Assembly (NCBI GenBank): GCA_022846635.1
Contig: AP025685.1
Location: forward strand, 2,294,001 to 2,358,000
DNA length: 64,000 bases
Source: Salmonella enterica subsp. enterica serovar Choleraesuis
GTDB lineage: Bacteria > Pseudomonadota > Gammaproteobacteria > Enterobacterales > Enterobacteriaceae
Direction of reading: 5' to 3'
Positions 57,387 to 64,000 of the stretch are shown here, in pieces (positions within the stretch are counted from its first letter, which is position 1; every line of letters starts with the position of its first letter). The translations under genes and the position numbers were made by a program. The notes beneath the pieces are model-generated. The model searched no databases. It was not told where the DNA came from and worked only from the letters and a program-made list of their open reading frames with translations.

Positions 57387-57596
57387 TTAGCTGATGGTTA
57401 ACGCACGAATCACCGCGGCCATCGCCTCGTTGGTCAATGGGCTGCGCTCTATTTTTTTATTCGCCAGCGCGGTACGTACTACGCCAGCAATGACAATATG
57501 TTTGGGTTCCTGCCCCAGGTCGCGCATCTCCAGCACCACTTTCCCGACCACCCGACACATCTCCTGATACAGCACCTCATCATTGCGGGTTTTCAT
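57387..57596 (-). CDS. fumD: FumD, fumarase D
   Basis: 69 residues with AGGAG upstream. EMCRVVGKVVLEMRDLGQEP and KHIVIAGVVRTALANKKIER match E. coli FumD (YdhZ) over nearly the whole length. It is a small protein of the FumE/DUF2767 type with reported fumarase activity in E. coli. In E. coli fumD lies near pykF, far from here; in this genome it is in the rstA-rstB gap, 2.7 kb from fumC and fumA. Confidence 0.9.
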   Translation of the reverse strand: MKTRNDEVLYQEMCRVVGKVVLEMRDLGQEPKHIVIAGVVRTALANKKIERSPLTNEAMAAVIRALTIS

Positions 57597-57873
57597 CTCT
57601 ACTCCTGTGATTATTTGTGGTTAACAGACGAGTATAGCGGCTGTATTGTGGTCTTCGGCTTAAGAACGTGCGACCGGAGGTTTATTAACCAATTGCCGGA
57701 TTTTCAATACCGCATCTGCGCCAACCATTGGCCATAATTTCCCGGCAGGAAATAACGACAAATTGACTTAAGGCGCTGTACACTGAGCCTGCCGCAGCGT
57801 CAGAGAGCCTGCTGACGGCAGTGGACCCGCGGCCTGCATGCGGCGAAATGATGGTTTATGGTGCGTCTATTCT

Positions 57874-59172
57874 ATGAAGAAACTTTTTATCCAGTTCTAC
57901 CTGCTACTGTTTGTCTGTTTTCTGGTAATGACAATGCTGGTTGGCCTGGTCTATAAATTTACCGCCGAGCGGGCTGGTCGCCAGTCATTAGATGATTTGA
58001 TGAAAAGCTCGCTCTATCTGATGCGCAGCGAGCTTCGCGAGATACCACCGCGCGACTGGAACCGTACCATCAACGATCTGGACCTCAATCTTTCCTTCAA
58101 ACTAAATATTGAGCCGCTTAATAAATTCCATCTGGATGCAACCGATAGCCAGCGACTGCGCGAAGGTGAAATCGTTGCGCTCGATGCCGAGTACACTTTT
58201 ATTCAGCGTATTCCACGCAGCCACTACGTACTGGCCGTTGGCCCTATTCCCTATTTATTCTTCCTGCACCAGATGCGGCTGCTGGATGTGGCGCTGATTG
58301 CATTGATTGCCTTTTCGCTGGCTATCCCTGTATTTATCTGGATTCGACCCCACTGGCAGGACATGCTCAAAATCGAAACCTCTGCCCAACGTTTTGGGGC
58401 TGGGCATTTGGACGAACGTATTCACTTTAGCGAAGAGTCGAGCTTTAAGCGGCTGGGCGTCGCCTTTAACCAAATGGCTGACAACATTAATGCGCTGATT
58501 ACCAGCAAAAAGCAGCTGATTGATGGTGTGGCTCATGAATTGCGAACGCCGCTGGTACGCCTGCGCTATCGGCTAGAAATGAGTGAAAACCTGAGTGATG
58601 AAGAGTCGCTGGCGCTCAATCGAGATATCGGCGCGCTGGAGGCGTTGATTGAAGAACTGCTAACTTATGCCCGCCTCGACAGACCTCAAACCGAGCAGCA
58701 GCTTAGCGTGTTTGATATGAGTAGCTGGCTGGATGATTACATCGCTGACTTACAAATTATGCATCCTGACCACCAGCTTTCGCTGGAGCAAAATCGCGGG
58801 GCCGATTATGGATTAGTCGATCCCCGGCTAATGGCCAGGGTACTGGACAATCTGGTCAATAACGCCCTGCGCTATAGCAACAATCAGCTGCGTATTGGGC
58901 TATGGCGCGACGGCAACCAGGCTCTGTTGCAGGTAGAGGATGACGGGCCAGGAATTCCCGAGGAGGAACGTACGCGGGTATTTGAGCCTTTTGTCCGCCT
59001 CGATCCCAGCCGCGATCGGGCTACCGGTGGCTGCGGGCTGGGATTGGCGATTGTTGCCTCCATCGCTCAGGCCTGTGGTGGCGGCATCAGCGTAGACAGC
59101 AGCCCTCTCGGTGGCGCACGCTTTCGCTTCTCCTGGCCGGTGGTTTCCGACCAGGCCACGACCAACGCTTAA
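57874..59172 (+). CDS. rstB: RstB, sensor histidine kinase
   Basis: 432 residues from ATG 57874. Two membrane helices (LFIQFYLLLFVCFLVMTMLV and LLDVALIALIAFSLAIPVFI) bracket a periplasmic sensor; then HAMP, the phospho-His in DGVAHELRTPLVRLRYRLEM, and ATP-binding N, G1 and G2 boxes (DNLVNNALRYSNN, DDGPGIPEEE, GGCGLGLAIV). It phosphorylates RstA. Separation from rstA implies its own promoter in 57597-57873, which I could not place. Confidence 0.95.
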   Translation: MKKLFIQFYLLLFVCFLVMTMLVGLVYKFTAERAGRQSLDDLMKSSLYLMRSELREIPPRDWNRTINDLDLNLSFKLNIEPLNKFHLDATDSQRLREGEIVALDAEYTFIQRIPRSHYVLAVGPIPYLFFLHQMRLLDVALIALIAFSLAIPVFIWIRPHWQDMLKIETSAQRFGAGHLDERIHFSEESSFKRLGVAFNQMADNINALITSKKQLIDGVAHELRTPLVRLRYRLEMSENLSDEESLALNRDIGALEALIEELLTYARLDRPQTEQQLSVFDMSSWLDDYIADLQIMHPDHQLSLEQNRGADYGLVDPRLMARVLDNLVNNALRYSNNQLRIGLWRDGNQALLQVEDDGPGIPEEERTRVFEPFVRLDPSRDRATGGCGLGLAIVASIAQACGGGISVDSSPLGGARFRFSWPVVSDQATTNA

Positions 59173-59240
59173 CCGCCAGCGCTCACATGCCAGACAAGAG
59201 CAGGCACGTGGCTGACCACGGCTCTACCGTTAAAATCTTG

Positions 59241-59257
59241 AAGTATGTTGTAATTAA
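59241..59257 (+). other. Replication terminator site Ter (upstream copy)
   Basis: AAGTATGTTGTAATTAA fits the Ter consensus AGNATGTTGTAAYKAA, including the conserved G near its 5' end. It has the same orientation as the second site, 83 bp further on. From Tus-Ter orientation rules, forks moving left to right here should be stopped. Confidence 0.75.
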
Positions 59258-59323
59258 TTCACTCCTTATTCTCTGCCACTGGCTTGTCTTCGCCTTGCGG
59301 TTTATACTCCATGGCAGACCATA

Positions 59324-59340
59324 AAGTATGTTGTAACTAT
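59324..59340 (+). other. Replication terminator site Ter (tus-proximal, TerB position)
   Basis: AAGTATGTTGTAACTAT matches the Ter core; the end ACTAT is like E. coli TerH. It ends 12 bp before the tus start, where E. coli TerB lies and where bound Tus represses its own gene. A TATACT at 59303-59308 may be the -10 element for tus. Confidence 0.85.
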
Positions 59341-59352
59341 CCGGAGCCGCTT

Positions 59353-60279
59353 ATGGATTACGATTTGCCGCAACGCCTTACCGCGACCTTCCGCGCGATG
59401 GAGCTAAACCTGCTTGAGTTAAAAGAGCAGATGAGCGCCTGCCGGTTATTAGTCGCCCGTACTTTTGAGCTGCCGCCGGTGGTTAAAGGTGAGGAAGAGA
59501 ACCCGCGTGAACAGATTGAAGTCCGCCAGCGGCTGGGCAAAAAGGCCTGGAGCCAGACATTAGACCATTTTAGCCATTTGTTTATTCAGCAGCAGTCGGA
59601 AAATCACAGTACCAAAGCGGCATTGCGCCTGCCGGGAGCCGTTTGTCTCGAGGTATCGCCCGACCAGCGTATGGAAATCCTGCGTCTAACGGAAACGGTT
59701 AATGGTTATAAAGAGCAGCTTGAACATCTGGTGACGGTAGAGACCGGTCTGCCCAGCGCCGCCCGCTTTGAATGGGTGCATCGTTATCTGCCAGGGCTGA
59801 TCACCCTTAACGCCTATCGCCGCCTGACATTGATTGAGCAGCCTTCCACGGTCAGATTTGGCTGGGCCAACAAGCAAATTATCAAAAATCTGCGCCGGAA
59901 TGAGGTTCTGACCATGCTGGAAAAGAGCCTGAAAGCGAACCGGGCCGTTGCGCCATGGACTAAAGAGCAGTGGGCAGAACGAATAACCCAGGAATATAAC
60001 GATATCGCCGCCCTGCCGGAAAATGCACGGCTTAAAATTAAGCGGCCGGTAAAAGTACAGCCGATAGCGCGAGTCTGGTACCCGCGCCACCAGAAGCAAG
60101 TGCAGTATGCCTGCCCATCACCGCTAATTGTGCTGTGCCCCGATGCCAGCCGCAATTCAGTGCCAGAGATAGGCGAGCTGCTTAACTACGATGCGGAAAA
60201 TATTAACCACCGTCACCGGCCATTAGCTGAACCGATGACCTTAATGATCCCGCGTCTGCACCTGTGGCTGGCCCCCTGA
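59353..60279 (+). CDS. tus: Tus, replication terminator protein
   Basis: 308 residues from ATG 59353 (CGGAG upstream), against 309 in E. coli; the frame extends 69 bp upstream through the Ter site, which is not a credible start. Conserved DNA-contact and fold regions include [57 protein letters not shown] and [20 protein letters not shown]. The protein binds Ter as a monomer and blocks DnaB from one side. It is clearly diverged from E. coli Tus. It is convergent with fumC, 4 bp apart. Confidence 0.96.
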   Translation: MDYDLPQRLTATFRAMELNLLELKEQMSACRLLVARTFELPPVVKGEEENPREQIEVRQRLGKKAWSQTLDHFSHLFIQQQSENHSTKAALRLPGAVCLEVSPDQRMEILRLTETVNGYKEQLEHLVTVETGLPSAARFEWVHRYLPGLITLNAYRRLTLIEQPSTVRFGWANKQIIKNLRRNEVLTMLEKSLKANRAVAPWTKEQWAERITQEYNDIAALPENARLKIKRPVKVQPIARVWYPRHQKQVQYACPSPLIVLCPDASRNSVPEIGELLNYDAENINHRHRPLAEPMTLMIPRLHLWLAP

Positions 60280-60283
60280 ACCG

Positions 60284-61678
60284 TCAGGCCCGGCTGCCGA
60301 CCATATTCTCTGGTACCACCCATTCATCAAACTGCGCATCGGTCAGATAGCCTAGCGCCAGCGCCGACTGGCGCAGAGTTAGCCCCTCTTTATGCGCTTT
60401 TTTAGCTATTTCCGCGGCCTTGTCGTAGCCAATATGAGTGTTGAGCGCGGTCACCAGCATCAGCGATTCATTAAGCAGCCGATCGATACGCTCCCGGTTT
60501 GGCTCAATGCCAGAGGCACAATGCTCGTCAAAGCTCACCATCCCATCGGCCAGCAGGCGCACCGATTGCAGGAAGTTATGGATAACCAGAGGACGGAATA
60601 CGTTTAGCTCAAAGTTACCTGAAGCCCCGCCGATATTAATCGCCACGTCATTACCCAGAACCTGGGCGCACAACATGGTCATGGCCTCACACTGAGTTGG
60701 ATTAACTTTGCCAGGCATGATCGAGCTGCCGGGTTCATTTTCCGGAATAGAAAGCTCACCAATGCCGCAGCGCGGGCCGGATGCCAGCCAGCGTACATCA
60801 TTGGCGATTTTCATCAGCGACGCGGCCAGCCCCTTCAGCGCGCCGTGGGCCTGAACCAGTGCATCACAGCTGGCCAGCGCTTCAAACTTATTCGGGGCGG
60901 TGACAAATGGCTGGCCGGTCAGTTCGGCCAGGGCCTGCGCTACCCGCCGGGCATATTCGGGATGGGTATTTAAGCCTGTGCCCACCGCCGTACCGCCCAG
61001 TGCCAGCTCCGCCAGATGAGGAATTGCATCGACAATATGCCGCCGGCTGTGGTTTAGCATCGCCTCCCAGCCAGAAATCTCCTGACCAAGGGTCAACGGC
61101 GTGGCATCCTGTAAATGGGTGCGGCCAATTTTGACGATATCGGCATAAGCCTGCGATTTTTTCTTAAACGTCGCCGCAAGAATATCCAGTGCAGGCAACA
61201 GGTCATGGTTAATCGCCTGCACCGCCGCCACATGCATCGCCGTCGGGAACACATCGTTAGAGCTTTGGCTTTTATTGACGTCATCATTTGGGTGAATTTT
61301 ACGCTCCATCCCGCGTACGCCACCGCATAGCTCACTGGCGCGGTTAGCCAGCACCTCGTTCATATTCATATTGCTCTGGGTGCCGGAGCCGGTCTGCCAT
61401 ATCGCCAGAGGGAACTCATCCGGATGTTTTCCGGCCAGAACTTCATCCGCCGCCGCAATAATCGCCGCACCTTTAGCGGCCTCCAGCAGGCCAAGATCCA
61501 TATTCACCTGAGCCGCCGCCCGCTTGGTCTGTGCCAGTGCGGCAATCAGCGCCACCGGCATCTTCTCGCTAGAGATTTTGAAATGCTCGAGAGAGCGCTG
61601 GGTCTGCGCTCCCCAAAGTTTATCGGCGGGTACGGCGATTTCGCCCATCGAATCTTTTTCGCTGCGCTGCGCGGCCAT
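60284..61678 (-). CDS. fumC: FumC, class II fumarase (iron-independent)
   Basis: 464 residues from ATG 61678, AGGAG upstream; the longer frame is unsupported. Fumarase/aspartase signatures [34 protein letters not shown] and [15 protein letters not shown] (the flexible loop with the catalytic Ser) are intact. It interconverts fumarate and malate without an Fe-S cluster, so it works under oxidative stress and iron shortage. It follows fumA after a terminator-like hairpin. Confidence 0.97.
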   Translation of the reverse strand: MAAQRSEKDSMGEIAVPADKLWGAQTQRSLEHFKISSEKMPVALIAALAQTKRAAAQVNMDLGLLEAAKGAAIIAAADEVLAGKHPDEFPLAIWQTGSGTQSNMNMNEVLANRASELCGGVRGMERKIHPNDDVNKSQSSNDVFPTAMHVAAVQAINHDLLPALDILAATFKKKSQAYADIVKIGRTHLQDATPLTLGQEISGWEAMLNHSRRHIVDAIPHLAELALGGTAVGTGLNTHPEYARRVAQALAELTGQPFVTAPNKFEALASCDALVQAHGALKGLAASLMKIANDVRWLASGPRCGIGELSIPENEPGSSIMPGKVNPTQCEAMTMLCAQVLGNDVAINIGGASGNFELNVFRPLVIHNFLQSVRLLADGMVSFDEHCASGIEPNRERIDRLLNESLMLVTALNTHIGYDKAAEIAKKAHKEGLTLRQSALALGYLTDAQFDEWVVPENMVGSRA

Positions 61679-61784
61679 AGTAGCTCCTGTTATCAATTTT
61701 TCGTCCGGCACCCGCCGAACGTTAGTTAAATGTTAACGAGAATAATTATGAGACAGGATGATGAAAGCGCATGGTGATTCGTGC

Positions 61785-61818
61785 TGTTAAAATATTAAGG
61801 CCGCCCGCAGGCGGCCTT
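61785..61818 (-). terminator. fumA terminator
   Basis: Minus strand: AAGGCCGCC-TGCG-GGCGGCCTT, then AATATTTTAAC. It lies between fumA and fumC, so part of the fumC mRNA must come from readthrough or a separate promoter. Confidence 0.75.
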
Positions 61819-61846
61819 ATCGATAATAACAATGCGAATCAGGTGG

Positions 61847-63502
61847 TTATTTTACGCAGCGGCTGCATTGTCCGGACAGGATCTGCGAGAAGAAGTCGTT
61901 GCCTTTGTCATCCACCAGGATGAACGCCGGGAAGTCTTCCACCTCAATTTTCCAGATAGCTTCCATACCCAGCTCAGGGTATTCCACGCATTCCAGGCTC
62001 TTAATACTCTGCTGCGCCAGCACCGCCGCCGGGCCGCCGATGGAGCCAAGATAGAAACCACCGTGTTTATTACAGGCATCAGTTACTTGCTTACTGCGGT
62101 TGCCTTTTGCCAGCATGACCATACTGCCGCCATGCGACTGCAACAGATCCACGTAAGAGTCCATACGCCCGGCGGTAGTCGGCCCCAGGGAACCTGAGGC
62201 ATAGCCTTCCGGCGTTTTGGCCGGGCCTGCGTAGTAAACCGGGTGGTCCTTGATGTACTGCGGCAAGCCTTCGCCACGATCGATACGTTCTTTCAATTTG
62301 GCGTGGGCAATATCGCGCGCCACGATAATAGTACCGCTGAGCGACAGACGGGTGGAGACTGGATAAGCAGAAAGCTGGGCCAGAATATCGCTCATTGGGC
62401 GATTAAGATCGACGCTGACGACTTCGCCTTCCCCGGCTTTGCGCATGGACTCCGGAATAAAGCGCCCAGGGTTATGCTCGAGCTTCTCGATCCAGATACC
62501 TTCGCGGTTAATTTTGGCTTTGATGTTACGGTCGGCAGAGCAGGAAACGCCCATACCCACCGGGCAGGACGCACCGTGGCGAGGCAGGCGGATAACCCGC
62601 ACATCATGAGCAAAATATTTGCCACCAAACTGCGCCCCCAGCCCCAGGTTCTGAGCCTCCAGCAGCAGTTCTTGTTCCAGCTCAATATCGCGGAACGCCT
62701 GGCCATGCTCGTTACCTTCGGTCGGCAGCTCATCGTAATATTTTGCTGAAGCCAGTTTCACGGTTTTAAGGTTGGTTTCCGCCGAAGTACCGCCAATGAC
62801 AAAGGCGATATGGTATGGCGGACAGGCCGCGGTGCCGAGCGTGCGCATCTTCTCCACCAGGTAGTCTTTCAGCTTCCCGGGGCTTAATAACGCCTTGGTT
62901 TCCTGGAACAAGTAGGTTTTGTTCGCCGAACCGCCGCCCTTGGCAATACAGAGGAATTTATATTCGTCGCCGTCCACGCTGTAGAGATCTATCTGAGCCG
63001 GCAGGTTGGTACCGGTATTGACCTCTTTATACATATCCAGCGCCGCGTTCTGGGAATAACGCAGGTTGTCTTCGATATAAGTGTCGTACACCCCACGGCT
63101 CAGAGCCGCTTCATCGCCACCGCCGGTCCAAACCCGTTGCCCCTTTTTACCGACGATAATAGCGGTGCCGGTATCCTGGCAGGTTGGCAGAATGCCTTTG
63201 GCGGCAATCTCGGAGTTACGCAGAAATTGCAGCGCAACGTAGCGGTCGTTCTCGCTCGCCTCTGGATCGTCAAGAATGGCGGCGACCTGTTGTTGATGGG
63301 CCGGACGCAGCATAAAGCTGGCGTCATGGAAGGCCTGGTGCGCCAGGCGCGTTAAGGCCTCGGGTTCAACTTTTAACACCGGCTGGCCCTCAAATTCAGC
63401 CACCGACACGTGCTCATTGGTCAGCAGATAATACTCGGTGTCATCTTTAGCGAGGGGAAAAGGCTGTTGGTAATGGAATGGCTTATTCGATTTATCAGAC
63501 AT
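61847..63502 (-). CDS. fumA: FumA, class I 4Fe-4S fumarase
   Basis: 551 residues from ATG 63502, matching the E. coli start ([17 protein letters not shown]); eight upstream codons are dropped. Cluster ligands are likely in [20 protein letters not shown] and the GASCPVGM region; PHxI-type motifs and C-terminal QCSRCVK are typical. It hydrates fumarate aerobically in the TCA cycle and is oxygen-sensitive. It is divergent from manA. Confidence 0.96.
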   Translation of the reverse strand: MSDKSNKPFHYQQPFPLAKDDTEYYLLTNEHVSVAEFEGQPVLKVEPEALTRLAHQAFHDASFMLRPAHQQQVAAILDDPEASENDRYVALQFLRNSEIAAKGILPTCQDTGTAIIVGKKGQRVWTGGGDEAALSRGVYDTYIEDNLRYSQNAALDMYKEVNTGTNLPAQIDLYSVDGDEYKFLCIAKGGGSANKTYLFQETKALLSPGKLKDYLVEKMRTLGTAACPPYHIAFVIGGTSAETNLKTVKLASAKYYDELPTEGNEHGQAFRDIELEQELLLEAQNLGLGAQFGGKYFAHDVRVIRLPRHGASCPVGMGVSCSADRNIKAKINREGIWIEKLEHNPGRFIPESMRKAGEGEVVSVDLNRPMSDILAQLSAYPVSTRLSLSGTIIVARDIAHAKLKERIDRGEGLPQYIKDHPVYYAGPAKTPEGYASGSLGPTTAGRMDSYVDLLQSHGGSMVMLAKGNRSKQVTDACNKHGGFYLGSIGGPAAVLAQQSIKSLECVEYPELGMEAIWKIEVEDFPAFILVDDKGNDFFSQILSGQCSRCVK

Positions 63503-63699
63503 GATGCTCTCACTTACTTCAGTCACGTTAAATCCATTTCTGCGGCGATTTTATCTCCATATCACCGCAAACGGGTAACACTATGCTACACAATTTTTTA
63601 ACAAAAACTGAGACTGCGCCGACTTTTTCCCGCCGGGCGTTACTTCCGGGCCAAGAATTGCTTTAATGAGACAAAAGAAAACAACTAAAGGCATTGATA

Positions 63700-64000
63700 A
63701 TGCAAAAATTAATCAACTCTGTACAAAACTACGCCTGGGGCAGCAAACGGGCGCTGACCGACCTTTATGGCATTCCTAACCCAGATAATCAGCCAATGGC
63801 TGAACTGTGGATGGGCGCTCACCCTAAAAGCAGCTCTCAGGTGATAGGGCCAGACGGTAAAACCGTGGCGCTGCGCGAAGAAATTGACGCCGCTCCGGCG
63901 CGTTTGCTTGGTGATAAGGTAGCTCAGCGTTTTGGCGAGCTGCCTTTTTTATTTAAGGTACTGTGCGCCGCCCAGCCGCTATCCATTCAGGTTCATCCGA
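63700..64000 (+). CDS. manA: ManA, mannose-6-phosphate isomerase (partial)
   Basis: The window ends inside this gene after about 100 codons. It starts MQKLINSVQNYAWGSKRALT and contains MAELWMGAHPKSSSQV and LPFLFKVLCAAQPLSIQVHP, which include the first zinc ligands (Q and H of QVH). It interconverts mannose-6-phosphate and fructose-6-phosphate. The fumA-manA neighbour pair is the same as in E. coli. Confidence 0.95.
   Translation, partial: MQKLINSVQNYAWGSKRALTDLYGIPNPDNQPMAELWMGAHPKSSSQVIGPDGKTVALREEIDAAPARLLGDKVAQRFGELPFLFKVLCAAQPLSIQVHP

Noticed and set aside
59284-59352. Extended N-terminus of Tus from a TTG
   Set aside because: It would translate through the Ter site and promoter; the ATG at 59353 matches the E. 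coli start and has a ribosome site.

Overview
The window is chromosomal DNA of an Enterobacteriaceae bacterium, from the replication-terminus half of the chromosome. Most genes match Escherichia coli genes in sequence, length and local order: paa, tynA, feaB/feaR, ydbL-ynbE-ydbH, ldhA, hslJ, ydbJ, nifJ (ydbK), pntAB, ydgH, ydgI, folM, rstA, rstB, tus, fumC, fumA and manA. The dihydroxyacetone kinase block looks more like Klebsiella or Citrobacter. Divergence from E. coli is clear (Tus, YdbH, HslJ), so I do not name a genus.

Layout. 1-5591: phenylacetate degradation, paaE(partial)DCBA on the minus strand, divergent from paaZ, with PaaX-like and CRP-like sites between them. 5592-19728: an accessory island absent from the E. 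coli arrangement as I recall it. It holds a two-gene operon encoding a TPR-HEPN protein and a 1361-residue P-loop NTPase with a C-terminal PD-(D/E)xK-like motif (a candidate anti-phage system), a SymE-type SOS toxin, a RibD/DHFR-like reductase, and amine oxidase tynA. tynA lies between two oppositely oriented arrays of a GC-rich repeat of about 320 or 546 bp. 19729-30481: orphan puuP, then a dihydroxyacetone/glycerol block (dhaR, dhaD, PTS-type dhaKLM and a separate ATP-type DhaK-DhaL fusion) with four DhaR-like palindromes. 30804-32984: a small secreted protein, a ChaN-like lipoprotein and an AlaX-like editing protein. 33370-36002: feaB/feaR. 36003-41192: ydbL-ynbE-ydbH, ldhA, hslJ, ydbJ. 41913-45133: a second EF-G gene, a divergent ArsR-type regulator and a 56-codon membrane ORF, inserted between ydbJ and nifJ. 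45600-64000: nifJ, pntBA, ydgH, ydgI, folM, rstA, [small gene, candidate sRNA, fumD], rstB, tus with two Ter sites, fumC, fumA and the start of manA.

How the genes work together. TynA and FeaB turn phenylethylamine into phenylacetate, and the paa genes degrade it. Both tynA and feaB keep the same paired FeaR sites (TGNCA-N8-AAA and a second copy 21 bp away), although 16 kb now separates them and tynA is flipped relative to its neighbours. DhaD oxidises glycerol to dihydroxyacetone, which can be phosphorylated from PEP (DhaKLM) or from ATP (the fusion). LdhA, NifJ, PntAB and the fumarases are central redox and fermentation enzymes. Tus and its Ter sites place the window in the fork-trap region.

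Most unusual: the HEPN/NTPase operon; the inverted repeat arrays around tynA, with a conserved co-varying hairpin; the EF-G paralogue with its own regulator; the rstA-rstB split holding a candidate small RNA; and the doubled Ter site at tus.
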